DNA of 64,000 nt from Ursus arctos. Taxonomy: Eukaryota; Chordata; Mammalia; Carnivora; Ursidae. The notes below the pieces were generated by a model. That model was given only the letters and a program-made list of their open reading frames with translations. It was not told the origin of the DNA and ran no database searches. Below are positions 47,000-59,000 of the stretch, piece by piece. The translations under genes were made by a program, and so were the position numbers. The DNA is taken from NCBI RefSeq assembly GCF_023065955.2, contig NW_026622985.1, positions 5,106,001-5,170,000 on the forward strand, in the 5' to 3' direction. Position 1 is the first letter of the stretch; every line of letters starts with the position of its first letter.

Positions 47000-49150
47000 C
47001 ACTGCTGCCTTTGTGTGAAGGTCAGCCAGGGTGCTTCCCTGAAGCTCAGGTTGTCTTTTTAGTGTGAGCCTCAATTTTGATGACAGAGACTTCAGAAGGT
47101 AAGGGAATAACAGTAAGAAGATTGTTTACTTTAGTACATTTTTTATTGCGATCAGAGAAGATGCAAGAAAACCCCTTGTTTTCATAACCCCCAAATCATG
47201 TATGATCCCAAAGTCATGCTGGCTGTCAGATGAATGTTAATAATGTGTCCTGATAACTGGCATGTCCTGGAAGGGCCTGAAGTTCCTCTTGTTGGGCTGA
47301 TTTAGCTTGTGGGAGATTTCCATTCTCAAGTAGTTCATATTGGGTATAATAACAGCATTACCAGCTTGGAAACTCCCCTTTGCATTTTTACGGTATGACC
47401 CAACAACAGACAGAATTTGATCAGGATTAGTCAAAGGGCATCTTGTAAATCAGGACCTGGTGTCATGAAATGGGGCATTATTACCTCACAGTCATGGGGC
47501 TCACCTTCCTCAGGTCGGGGTAGTAACATAGCAGGATTGAGAACATTGCAATGTTTAAGATGCAGATTTGGTGGGAAATGCTGAAGGATCTCATAGTAGG
47601 CTGTTCTGCTTGTGGAGAAATGTTGAACAGATTCGGAGGTAAGGCTTCAGACAGAACGCACCGTTTGTGAGTAAATGTCATTTCCTACAGTCGAATCTGC
47701 TGTGGCTTCCACCAACTCTGCAGCTGTGGCTGTGGGTTTAGGGCATTTGGGGTAGGCGTGAGCAACAGAGCTGGGCTGCATGCAGGAACAGGCAATAGGC
47801 CAATGTCTTCTGCTGTGTTCCTGACTGAGCAAGCACTCCCAGGGCTCTCTTATCTCTTCCATGCACAAACAAGGTGAAAGGTTCTGAATAGTTAGACGGC
47901 CCTGAAGCAGGTGGCTCTTGTAGCACTTGTTTTACTCTCATTTATTCATGTTTGTCTTCCCAAGGAAAGGTCTTGGGAACTGAAATTTCAGTAAGTTCAT
48001 AGAGGAAAATTAGGAACCAATAGTCAACCATATCCAGCCAGGCCTAGGAATCCATGAGGCTGTTGCTTAGTTGTGGACCCAAGGAATTCTTGGATTAGCC
48101 CACTTCTTTTTGGAGATAGCTGGATTCCTTCAGTGCTTAGAGTATGACCCAGCTACTGAACAATGTCTAGAGATAACTATAATTCTTCCTTAGAGACTTC
48201 ATGTTCTTCTTCAGAAAACTATTACAGCAAATGAACAGAATATTTTATGGATGCCTCTGGAGTAACTGATCACAGCAAGAGGTCATCTACACACTATAGA
48301 GGGTAGAATTCCCAGGGAACTGGAGGTGCTTTGCTCTTGATGGAGGACTTGGGAAAAATAAGAAGGGGTATCAATGAACTCCTGAGGCATGACTATCTGG
48401 TACACTGTTGATTATTCCAAGTCAAACAAACAGAGATTGGCTGTTGAGATCCACAGGGATGCTGGAGACCTCTGAACATAGGTCCCTAACAGTGACCGTG
48501 AGTCTGGAGGAACTCATGACAGGAGGGTGTCCAAGTTTGGAACAACTGGGGAACAGGGAATAACTGTCTTGCTGGTGTCTCTCAAGGCCTGGACAAATTG
48601 CCACCCTGCCCATTAGCCTTCCAGACCTGCAAGACTGGCCTGTTTCAGAGGTTGGTACCGGTGCTGTTAGCCCCTGGGTGATGAGAACTTCTACTGCGGG
48701 AATGAGGACTGATATGGCTTTGGACTTAATGCATATTGAGGTGATGCAGGAAGAGGCTTACTATGTCCACTTGAATTGTTATAGGCTCTGCACTTGTTAT
48801 TATCCCAATGTCACTATTGGGCACCTTGATTAGATTAGGGGGCTTTTGTTAAACTTTTTCCTCTTCTATGTCTAGGACAGATTGTAAAGAACATAGAAGA
48901 TCAAGTTCTGTTTGGTTAGAAAATTCTATGCTGAAGTCTCCATTGGAAGTAACACAGATTAGGTACTTTGATTAGAAAGAAGGTCTGTGCCAAACAGATG
49001 GACTAGGGCTGTATCATGCAGCAAAAAGGGATGTTTTTCAGTAAAAGGTTGTGATAGAAACTCTCTGAATTTTATTAGCTACCCCCACTATGGAAATTTC
49101 TCTTTGACTCCAAGTGGTTTGTTGTCTTATCACAGTGGGATTTAAACTAG
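47000..49150 (-). pseudogene. Proviral RT/RNase H remnant
   Basis: The polymerase motif VDD-LLL is encoded on the minus strand around 48274-48290, preceded by decayed 'MPQEF…SYFSQVLH'-type text that matches gammaretroviral LPQGF…. Weak RNase H/connection text follows towards 47 kb. Stops and frameshifts are frequent. The N-terminal RT follows the protease beyond the SINE at 49160. Confidence 0.65.
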
Positions 49151-49159
49151 AAAGTGTAG

Positions 49160-49379
49160 GGATGACTGGGTGGCTTAGTCAGTTAAGCATCTGCCTTTGG
49201 CTCAGGTCATGATCCCAGGGTCCTGGGATTGAGTCCCACATTGGGCTCCTTGCTCAGCAAGGAGCCTGCTTCTCCCTCTGCCTACCGCTCCCCCTGCTTG
49301 TGTGTGTGTGCTCTCTCTTACTCTGGCAAATAAATAAATACATAAAATCTTTAAAAAATAATGAAAAAGAAAATAAAGT
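49160..49379 (+). mobile_element. Can-SINE, sense, in proviral protease
   Basis: The target duplication agaaagtgtag occurs at 49149-49159 and 49380-49390. It is inserted immediately after codons for the protease LLDAGAT motif. Confidence 0.95.
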
Positions 49380-49560
49380 AGAAAGTGTAGCCCCAGCATC
49401 TAACAGAATTGGGCAAGGTTTTCCATTGATTCTAATTTTAGTTTCCCCTTGGCTGTTTAAGGGAATTATTGGTAGCCATTTATAGGAGAACCCCTCAGAG
49501 TATTGTCAGCTCTGGGTGGGGGCCATGGGGAAGCCTCTTTTGAGGGCAGATATGGGGGTA
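49380..49560 (-). pseudogene. Proviral protease active-site remnant
   Basis: The minus strand encodes PILLDAGATLS at about 49379-49411. This corresponds to the retroviral aspartic-protease L-(L/V)-D-T/S-G-A motif, with Ala in place of Thr. The frame is interrupted by the SINE directly downstream. Confidence 0.65.
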
Positions 49561-50145
49561 TTTGAGTTGATGTGGAAGACTTGTATAGGATCTTTGAGGA
49601 CATTCTTTTCTCCAGTGTTCCAATTGCTTACAAATGAGACATCAACGCCTGGGCCAGTGTTCTGATGACAGACCCCTAGGAGGATGCAATGTGGGAGGCC
49701 CATGTGTCATTTCAGGCTCCTGGCCTTGGGGCTATTACAGCTGTAAGGCTAACAACTTGGCAGACTTCTGTTTACAGTCTTGTTCCAAGGTCCCTCCAAA
49801 GTGCTCAGCTATGGTCACATGTTCAGTCAAACCAGTAGCGTCTGCTCTTATTTTCTGCCTTTTTATCAATCCACTAATCTCAGGAGATTATCCACGTACA
49901 AACAGGGCAGCTAGAGCCGGTTGGGTTACACCATTTATTGTGCAGAACCCAGAACACTGCAGGAAGACTGCATCCAGAGGGGCTTTAAAGTAGGTCACAG
50001 ATTCATCTTTCTTTTGTTTGCATGTTTTAATAATGGACCAATCAGTGCAGCCTGGGAAGACTCTATGAATGGCTTTTAAAAGCTTGGTTGCTCTTTTGTG
50101 AGCTTTTTCTGGTCCATAAGGGGACCCTGTTGAAGATCAAAAATC

Positions 50146-51000
50146 TTAAATATTCTCCTCAGGGTCACACCAGTCTTCTCCCACATCCATTTTAGGGGCT
50201 TCACCAGGTCCTTCTCTCTCCCAGGTGCACAAGCTGAGAAAGGTCTGGAAGCCCAGGGTCAGAGGCCCTGAGAAGAACTCTACATTCTTGAAAATACTTC
50301 TGCGGATCCTCCCTTGGTCTAGGGAGTTCTTTAGCTTTTGCTCCCAGTTTGGCATTTGACCAGGCAGTGCAAGATGCCTGAGGAGGGTTCCCAAAGCCCT
50401 GGGAGAGCAAATAGTCTCTTCAGAGTAGAAAGGCAGTTCAGAGAATTAGTAAAACACGAGTGCTCAGGTAAAGAAGGATAGAGGAAAACAGAAGTCATGT
50501 CAGTCTTACTGTCTTCTGTTTTAGGTACCCCTTATGTCTTTAATTTTTCATTAGCCTTTTCTAATGAATTTGTCAATGAAGCTATTTTGGAATCCTCAAG
50601 CCTTTGGAAGCTTCTGCATACCAATTAATAAAGGTATCCCATTCTGTTTGCCTGATTTGGAAAATCTTGCTTGAAAAAAAAAGATTTATTTATGAGAGAG
50701 AGAGTGCGCACACGGCTGGGAGGGGCAGAGGGGGGAGAGGGAGTCTCAAGCAGACTTGCACTGAGCACAGACCTGAGTCGGGGCTCGATATCACAACCAC
50801 AAGATTAAGACCTGAGCCAAAACCAAGAGCAGGATGCTTAACAGACTGCACCACCCAGATGCCCGTGGGAAAACTTGCTTTTAAACACCCTTCTTAAATG
50901 AACCATCTTGCCTAATTGGAACATTGCTTTTTAGTAATATTTTGACATTTTTTAGATGTCTATAGCTTCCAGGACTATAGTTTTTAGACACAAAATAAGC
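50146..51000 (-). pseudogene. Proviral gag (capsid) remnant
   Basis: Text in two overlapping minus frames around 50146-50410 (GFGNPPQASCTA, PREDPQKYFQE, DPGLPDLSQLVH) resembles a gamma-type capsid C-terminal region, with a frameshift inside. The upstream part towards 51 kb is interrupted by a SINE and is more decayed. Confidence 0.6.
50673..50867 (-). mobile_element. Can-SINE, antisense, in proviral gag
   Basis: A short A/T tail, a GA-rich block and a head ending 'caccacccagatgcccg' are present. Imperfect duplication ggaaaa(t)cttgctt at 50659-50672 and 50868-50880. Confidence 0.93.
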
Positions 51001-51570
51001 TGGCGCACCAGAAGATAGTGCATTCAACTCTTTGGGATTTAAAGGATCTTATTTCTTTAGCTAAGTCTTCGGTCTCTCAGAATTAAACTGATACCTAAGA
51101 GAGGTGTGCCATGGGGTGAGGACTGGGTGGTGTCTTTGTTGCACAGAAATTTTCTTGAGGTTGGCAGGTGACCTACTGTCAATCTCTCATTCTGTGACCA
51201 ACTGCTACTAACAGGGGATACTCAGAGTTTGGTGGTGAGTGCTCTAACAGCTTTCAAGTGCTCAACCCATGATCACAAATTTTTCGGCTTTTTGTAGACC
51301 TCAACAAATAGGGACTGTGGACCAGCCAAGGCCTGGGGACTCAGGTTCCAGGTGGAACCATCTACCAGCTCCAGTTGACCCACCAAGTGCTGTCAGATTG
51401 GGAGCTTGACTCAAGGGAGCAGAGTGCAGAATTGAGGGAAACTGACCTGGAGCCCTTGGAAACTGAGAAAGACACGGCATTCAAAGGGCTTGAGGTACCA
51501 CACCTACGTTTCTCATAGTCTCCAAAGCCACCATAAGTCTCCTTTGGATGTTGTCTCTGCCACTACCAAA

Positions 51571-51616
51571 TCTATTAAAAAATAAAATTCAACTCAGTCC
51601 ATTTTAAAGATCTTAC
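51571..51616 (-). mobile_element. Remnant U5 end of the proviral 5' LTR
   Basis: 'aaaattcaactcagtcc', 'attttaaagatcttactggc' aligns with the outer edge of the 3' LTR (42933-42975) and then similarity stops abruptly at 'cttccatgccctctagg'. Only about 45 bp of this LTR is left. Confidence 0.75.
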
Positions 51617-51987
51617 TGGCTTCCATGCCCTCTAGGTGCACTGCTCTCCCAGCATCTCTGTGTGTTCACTGATCCAGCTTTCTGATACCCATCCTTGTTG
51701 GATTTTTATGAGGCTTCATTACACAGGTAGGCTTGATTAGATCATTGGGCACTGGTGATTGATTTCCATCTCCAGTGCCTTTGCCTTCCCTGGAGGTGGG
51801 GGTGGGGTTGAACCTTCCAACACTCTAATCACATGGTTGGTTCCCCGGGCAACCAGCCCCCATCCTTAGGGGCTTTCCCAAAGTCACTCATTAACATAAG
51901 CTCAGGTGTGGCTGAAAGGCACTTGTTCTGTGAATAACAAAAGACACCCATTTCACATTCACTCTGAAGCTATTTTGGGAACAGAGT
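51617..51987 (-). mobile_element. LTR-like fragment of another family, antisense
   Basis: In reverse complement it carries the same phrases as 6140-6860 ('ctaatcaagcc', 'gtaatgaagcctcataaaaatcc', 'gagggcatggaag'). It is truncated exactly where the proviral U5 fragment begins. Confidence 0.65.
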
Positions 51988-52432
51988 TGCTTAAAAGAAA
52001 ACCACAGGCCCAAAATGGAGTCACTTGGGCCAGGCCAAGTCAGCAAACCAGGGCTTAAAACTAACCTAATTGCGCTTTCAACCTCCCCCAGAAATGTAGT
52101 CTTAACTGGTCAGTCAGGGATTTTCTGATCAGCATCAGTGAGGTAATCTGTCACGTGGCCCTCTCCATCCCCAAAGGAAGATGAGGTCATCTGCATAATA
52201 AGACCCACTTCCCTTCCCCCTAAGGGAAACCGATCTTGCCTGAAACAATCCTTTCTTTTCTTTTGCTGGTAACTCGCTGGCCCCACCCTCCTTCCTAGAA
52301 AAACCTCCCATTTGATTAGACTCCTTGGAGCTCCTCACTGCTGGCTGGATGGGATATTGTCTGATTCATGAATCGCTTAATAACACCAATTAGATCTTCA
52401 CATTTACTCGGTTGGATTTTGTTTTTTAATAG
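51988..52432 (+). mobile_element. Solo LTR, plus orientation, distantly related to the proviral LTR
   Basis: It begins tgcttaaaagaaaacc and ends 'ccaattagatcttcacattt' then 'ggattttgttttttaat'. The 3' end resembles the end of the proviral LTR ('ccaataagatctttaaaatg', 'gttgaattttttt'), but the orientation is opposite. The TG start is seen; the CA end is degraded. Confidence 0.6.
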
Positions 52433-54639
52433 AACAAAACTAAATATTACAGTAAAAGATGTCCCTATGCGCTTCTGGCAGATATTACAAGGGCTTTAGG
52501 AGCCCCGTGCCAAGAACAGTGGACAAAGACCTACAAATTCCATAAATTGATTAGAAGAAGAAAAAAATGAGAGCCTGTATTTGAATTCCCACGGAAGAGT
52601 GCTCAGTATCATATATGCTACCAAAATGAGGCTTGAAGATGCTAATTTTACGCAGAACCATTTCCTCTGGGTTTCATGTTAACAATTGTTAGGGTGTTTA
52701 AAATAATCGTATTTGAAACCTCTGATTACATTTATGAGTTCCAAATGAAAGAATATAAGAAAAATTCCTCTTTCCTTAATAGAGCTATGGGTGCCTTTGC
52801 CTCAGCTAAAAATAATTGCACCAAAAGTCTAACACTGGCAATTTTTGCCAAATGTGAAAATTAAGGAATTGATACTGATGGAAATTAATAGTGGTCTGAT
52901 TTTTGTGTTATTCTTCTGAGCACATGCAGCAGGCCATATTTATTAGCTCAACGTTGCTGTATTGAAAATGTCACTTCAGTTGGCCACCAAGAAGCATACA
53001 TAGATGCCATATATTGAGAGAGCACCAAGGGGGTTATTCAAATGGAAATGGAATCATTTATCAAGTAAGATAAGCTTCAAATATTGTATTAGCATTTTCC
53101 CTTTTGCCCTCAGAGGGAAATAGATTTTTTTCCTGTTCTTTTTGGCAAATTTTCTTTCTCTGTCATCCAGCATTTTAAAGTAAACACTGTGGGATGGCGG
53201 CTGCTGAAAGTCAAGAGACTTTTAAATAAATAGATGAAACCAGAACCCTGGTTTTTAGAAAGGAGCATGCTGATTGGTTGTGCCCTGAAGGGAACATCAT
53301 TCTCTGCCCATCACCTACGTTGCTCTATAAATGAAAGTCCTTTGTTTTAGGAAGAGTTGGTAGAAAGAACCTTCTTAAAATCTTATCAGGAGAGAGACTG
53401 TACTAATCAGTCCCAGGGAACATGACACGGTCAACTCTTGCTCATCCTCACTAATTGTAACCTAATAGTAATAAAAATTCACAACATGTCACACATTATT
53501 CATAATATTTATAAATATCATTAATCTGTGAAACACTAATAAATCCTCAAGGACTGTCAAAACCAAACGGTGGGTGCTCGCCATACTGTGCCCATTTTTC
53601 TGTCAATTATTCACTCAACAAACAGAGACTGCACCTGATTTTGCCCCCTAGAGTGCAGACACCAGGTGAAGCTCCATTCCTCTAGGGACCCCCTTTGTTC
53701 TGATTCTCCCCAACTGAAAGCAAACTGCCTCTGGAAGCAAACTGAGAGATTCTAAAGAACAAGTCTTGGTAGTGCTCATTCCCCATCCCCAGCTGAATAC
53801 TGCCTATACCACACATAAGCAAATGTAACCAAGGGATTGTCAGTGGTGCTGGAAGAAAAGTGGCCAGTATTGATCAAAAGAGAAGCTGAACTCTGAGAAA
53901 GAACTGTAGGGGAGTTATATTACATATCCCACTGAAGGGAGTGAGGGGGCTGCAGAAGGAAGGCTGGTAGAGGGTCAGCCACAACAGATCATCAGGTGAT
54001 CTCAGAAGGCATCCACAAGCAGGTCTCCAGGGGAGCACAATAAAGGTGTGGGAATCTATATCTATGCCCCAAATAATTCTCTGCTACTAGAGAGAATGAA
54101 TTTGTTGAAATGCAGAAACCCCAGAGCAAATAAAGTTTCAATTCATTCTATCAACATGTATTGAGTGCATTCCCTCTGTCAAATATTGGGCTGTTCCCTT
54201 CTGTTGATGCGTTCGTATCTACGTAAAGAGGAAAGCAGGGAGAGAAAGGACTAACACAGAGCAGGATAAGTTTGTTTTTAATATCAGCACAGAAAAGAAC
54301 TTTGAGGAGCACAGAGGAAGGGGTGATCCCTGCTGACCGCAAGCAGTAGGACTGAGAAAGCCTCACCAAGAATGTGCCTCCAGTGTTAGCTCTCCTGCAG
54401 AGGTGGAAGGTGCGAAGTCAAGAGCAGCAGGACTGGGTGGCTGGGTGGGGCCTGCGAGGGGGGGGGAACGGGGAGGGGGGGCTGTGCCCTTGCCAAGCAG
54501 TCTTGTCCTGACTACTTAACTCTGTCCTAGCATCTCTGCACGTCCCTTTCTAATCCCTCCCTCCTCTCTGTCCTGCCTCTCCACCTCCCCCCAACCTTTC
54601 TATCACATACATAATAAGCTTGCAATTTCTGGAGCATTA
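52433..54639. other. Unique-looking intergenic DNA
   Basis: I recognise no repeat or gene. The part 52433-53560 is AT-rich with long runs of non-repetitive sequence and could hold a conserved non-coding element. A G-rich cluster capable of G-quadruplex formation is at about 54433-54482. Confidence 0.4.
54433..54482 (+). other. G-rich cluster, G-quadruplex potential
   Basis: At least five G runs of three or more within 50 bp, including runs of nine and seven G. Confidence 0.6.
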
Positions 54640-55061
54640 GGTTAAAATTGATCATATAGTATTTTTTTGTCTGTCTTCTTTCACTCATTATTGGGGTTCA
54701 TCCATACTGAGTCATACCTCGATAGCTCATTCCTTTTATTGTCATGTAATAATCCATTGAATAGATATACTAGTTTCTTTACTTATTTACCTGTTGATGG
54801 ATGTTTGGGTTGTTTCCAGTATTGGGTGGTTACAAATAATGTGGCTATCAACATTTGCCTACGATTCTTTGAATGAATGTGTGCTTGCTTTCCTCTTGGA
54901 TAACTGGCTAGGAATAGAAAGACTGTATCATATGGCAGATGTTGATTTAGCTTTTGAAGAAACTGACAAACTGCACATTGCTTGTACTGTTTTACATTTC
55001 CATAAACAGTGCATAAGTGTCTCTGCTGCTCCACATCCTTGCCAACACATGCTATGGTTAG
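54640..55061 (-). mobile_element. Old L1M, antisense, segment 1
   Basis: 'gttgatggatgtttgggttg', 'gaaactgacaaactgcacat' and 'acatccttgccaacacatg' are antisense L1M 3' ORF2/UTR phrases. The element resumes after an LTR-like insert at 55702 and again at 61651. Confidence 0.85.
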
Positions 55062-55701
55062 TGCATTAGTCAGGATTCTCCAGAGAAACAGAACCAGTAG
55101 GATGTGCATATATATGTGAAGGAGATTTACTGTAAGGAATTGGCTCAAGGTATTTATGGAAGATGGCAAGTCCAAAATCTGCAGGGTGGGCCCTCAGGCT
55201 GGAGAACCAGGAAGAGCTTATGTTGAAGTTCAAGTCCAAGAGCTTTCTGCTGCAGAATTCTCTCTTACTCAGGGGAGGTCAGTTCCAGCCATACCTTCAA
55301 CTGATTAGATGAGGCCCACCTACATTATGGAAGGTAATCTGCTTTCCTCAAAGCCCACTGATTTAAATGGTAATTTCAGGGGCTCTGGGGTGGCTCAGTC
55401 TGTTAAGCATCTGCCTTCAGCTCAGGTCATGCTCTCTGGATCCTGGGATCTAGCCCTGTGTCACACTCTCTGCTCAGCAGGGAGACTGCTTCTCCCTCTC
55501 CTCTACCCTCCCCCTTCCCCTGATCGAGCTCTCTCTCTCTCTCTCTCTCTCTCACTCACTCTCTCAAATAAATAAATAAAATCTTAAAAATAAATGATAA
55601 TTTCACCCAAAAACACTCTCACAGAAACATCCAGAATAATGTTTGACTACATATCTAGGCACCATGACCCAAAAAGTTGACATGTGAAATTAACCATCTC
55701 A
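55062..55701. mobile_element. LTR-like element inserted in the L1M (contains a SINE)
   Basis: It starts tgcattagtcaggattctcc and ends 'gaaattaaccatctca', TG…CA bounded, with a 5-bp flanking near-duplication gttag (55057-55061) / gctag (55702-55706). This identifies it as an LTR-type repeat common in mammals; I do not trust a family name. A Can-SINE (55379-55591) sits inside. Confidence 0.65.
55379..55591 (+). mobile_element. Can-SINE, sense
   Basis: It has a 'ggggctctggggtggctcag' head, a long (ct)n, and an aataaataaaatc tail. The target duplication aaatggtaatttca is at 55365-55378, with aaatgataatttca at 55592-55605. Confidence 0.95.
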
Positions 55702-55802
55702 GCTAGTTTGTTTATATTTTAGCCATTAAAATAGTTATGTAGCAGTATCTCACTTTGGTTTTAATTTGAGTTTTCATAACAACTAATAATATTGAGTATT
55801 TT
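55702..55802 (-). mobile_element. Old L1M, antisense, segment 2
   Basis: 'tattttagccattaaaatag' and 'tatctcactttggttttaat' continue segment 1 and stop at the left target duplication of the younger L1 (aatattgagta… from 55788). Confidence 0.85.
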
Positions 55803-56085
55803 TTTTATTTTAATGTTTTTTTATTATATTATGTTAGTCACCATACAGTACATCCCTGGTTTCTGATGTAAAGTTCGATGATTCATTAGTTGCCTATAAC
55901 ACCCAGTGCACCATGCAATACGTGCCCTCCTTACTACCCATCACTGTCTATCCCATTCCCCCACCCCCTCCCCTCTGAAGCCCTCAGTTTGTTTCTCAGA
56001 GTCCATAGTCTCTCATGCTTCATTCCCCCTTCTGATTACCACCCCTTTCTTTATCCCTTTCTTCCCCTACGGATCTTCCTAGTTC

Positions 56086-59000
56086 TTATGTTCCATAGAT
56101 GAGAGAAATCATATGATAGTTCTCTTTCTCTGCTTGACTTATTTCACTTAGCATTATCTCCTCCAGTGCCGTCCATGTTGCAGCAAATGTTGAGGACTCG
56201 TTCTTTCTGATAGCTGAGTAATATTCCATTGTATATATGGACCACAACTTCTTAATCCAGTCAACTGTTGAGGGGCATCTCAGTTCCTTCCACGATTTAG
56301 CTATTCTGGACAATGCTGCCATGAACATTGGGGTGTATATGCCCCTTCTCTTCACTACGTCTGTATCTTTGGGATAAATACCCAGTAGTACAATTGCTGG
56401 GTCATAGGGTAGCTCAATTTTTAACTTTTTAAGGGACCTCCACACTGTTTTCCAGAGTGGCTGTACCAACTTGCATTCCCACCAACAATGTAGGAGATCC
56501 CCTTTCTCCACATCCTCTCCAGCAATTGTTGTTTCTTGCCTTGTCTATTTTTGCCATTCTAACTGGCATAAGGTGGTATCTCAGTGTGGTTTTGATTTGA
56601 ATTTCCTTGATGGCTAATGATTTTGAACATTTTTTCATGTGTCAGTTAGCCATTTGTATGTCTTCATTGGAAAAGTGTCTGCTCATATCTTCTGCCCATT
56701 TTATGATTTGTTTATTTGTTTCTCACGTATTGAGTTTGAGAAGTTCCTTGTAGATCTTGGATACCAGTCTTTTATCTGTAGCATCATTTGCAAATATATT
56801 CTCCCATTCCATGGGCTGCCTCTTAGTTTTTTTGACTGTTTCCTTGGCTGTGCAGAAGCTTTTTATCTTGATGAAGTCCCACAAGTTCATTTTATCTTCT
56901 GTTTCTCTTGCCTTTAGAGATGTGTCATGAAAAAGGTTGCTTTGGCCGATGTCGTACAGGTTGCTCCCTATGTTCTCCTCTAGGATTTTGATGGATTCCT
57001 GTCTCACATCGAGGTCTTTCGTCCATTTGGAGTTTGTCGTTGTGTATGGTGTGAGAGAGTGGTCAAGTTTCATTCTTTTGCATGTAGCTGTCCAATTTTC
57101 CCAGCACCATTTATTGAAGAGACTTGTCTTTTTTTCACTGTATGTTTTTTCCTGCTTTATCAAAGATTAGTTGCCTAAAGAGCCGAGGGTCCATTTCTGG
57201 GTTCTCTATTCTGTTCCATTGGTCTATGTGTCTGTTTTTGTGCCAGTACCATGCTGTCTTTGTGATCACAGCTTTGTAGTACAGCTCGAAATCCGGCATT
57301 GTGATGCCCCCAGCTTTGTTTTTCCTTTTCAACAGTTCCTTGGTGATTCGAGGCCTTTTCTGGTTCCATACAAATTTAAGGACTATTTGTTCCAGTTCTT
57401 TGAAAAATGTCCTTGGTATTTTGATCGGGATAGCATTGAAAGTGTAGATTGCTCTGGGTAGCATGGACATTTTAACTATGTTAATTCTTCCGATCCATGA
57501 GCATGGAATATTTTTCCATCTTTTTATGTCTTCCTCAATGTCTTTCAAGAGTGATTTATAGTTTCTAGAATATAGGTCCTTTATGTCTCTGGTTAATTCC
57601 AAGGTAACGTATGGTTTTTGGTGCTATTGTAAATGGGATGGATTCCCTAATTTCTCTTTCTTCAATCTCATTATTCGTGTATAGAAATGCAACTGATTTC
57701 TAAGCATTGATTTTGTATCCCACCACATTACTGAATTGCTCTATAACTTTTAATAGTTTGGGCGTGGATTCTTTTGGGTTTTCCATATAGAGCATCAAAT
57801 CATCTGCGAAAAGAGACAGTTTGACTTCTTCTTTGCCAATTTGGATACCTTTTATCCCTTTTTGTTGTCTGATTGCTGTTGCAAGGACTTGTAGTATGAT
57901 GTTGAATAATAGTGGTGAGAGTGGGCATCCTTGTCGTTTTCCTGATCTTAAGGGAAAGGCTTCTAGCTTTTCCCCACTGAGAATGATATTTGCTATAGGC
58001 TTTTCATAGATGGTTTTTATGAGATTGAGGAATGTACCCTCTATTCCTACACTCTGAAGGGTTTTATCAGGAAAGGATGCTGTGTTTTGTCAAATGCTTT
58101 TTCTGCATCAATTGAGAGGATCATATGGCTCCTGAGTCTTTTCTTGTTGATATGATGTATCACGCTGATCAATTTGTGAATGTTGAACCATGCTTGCATC
58201 CCAGGTATGAATCCCACTTGGTCATGATGGATAATCCTTTTAATGTACTGTTGGATTCTATTAGCCAGGATCTTGTTGAGAATTTTGGCATCCATATTCA
58301 TTAGGGAAATCGGTCTGTAATTCTCCTTTTTGATGGGGTCTTTGCCTGGTTTGGGGATGAAGGTAATACTGGCCCCCCCCTATAGAATGAGCTTGGTAGC
58401 TTTCCTTCTGTTTCTATTTTTTGAAATAGTTTTAGGAGAATAGGTATTATTTCTTCTTTGAATGTTTGGTAGAATTCCCCAGGAAAACCATCCGGGCCTG
58501 GAGTTTTGTCATTTGGAAGGTTGTTTATCACTGACTCAATCTCTTCATAGTTAATTGGCCTGTTTAAGAAATCAATTTCTTCCGGTTTCAGTCTTGGTAG
58601 TTTATAGGTTTCCAGGAAAGCCTCCATCTCTTCCAGATTACTTAATTTATTGGCATTTAGCTGTTGATAAAAGTTTCTAATAATCCTTTCAATTTCCTTG
58701 GTGTTGATTGTGACCTCTCCTTTTTCATTCCTAATTTTATTAATTTGGGTCCTTTCTCTATTCTTTTGGAGAAGTCTTGCCAGTGGTCTGTCAATTTTAT
58801 TGATTCTCTCAAAGAACCAGCTTCTAGTTCTGTTGATCTGCTCTACTGTACTTCTGGTTTCTAATTCATTGATTTCTGCTCTATTCTTGGTCAACTGCAT
58901 CCTTGTGCGTGGATTAGGCCTGTCCCTCTGTTGCTGTTCCAGCGTCTTGAGGTGAGAATATAAAAACCGCATTTTAGATTTTTCTATTCTTTTGAGTGAG

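Larger units (their letters stand above)
42922..51616 (-). mobile_element. Decayed gammaretrovirus-like (ERV1) endogenous provirus
   Basis: On the minus strand the order is remnant 5' LTR end (51571-51616), leader, gag, protease, RT, integrase, env, polypurine tract and 3' LTR (42922-43324). Recognisable anchors are a capsid-like piece near 50.15-50.41 kb, LLDAGAT at the protease site (49386-49406), a VDD polymerase motif (48282-48290), integrase LDFI near 46.56 kb, an integrase C-terminal piece (45.7-46.0 kb) and an env TM with CX6CC (43.6-44.0 kb). All frames are broken by stops and frameshifts, and six SINEs are inserted. It cannot make virus. The primer-binding site after the LTR begins TGG on the minus strand but I could not assign a tRNA. 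Confidence 0.88.
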
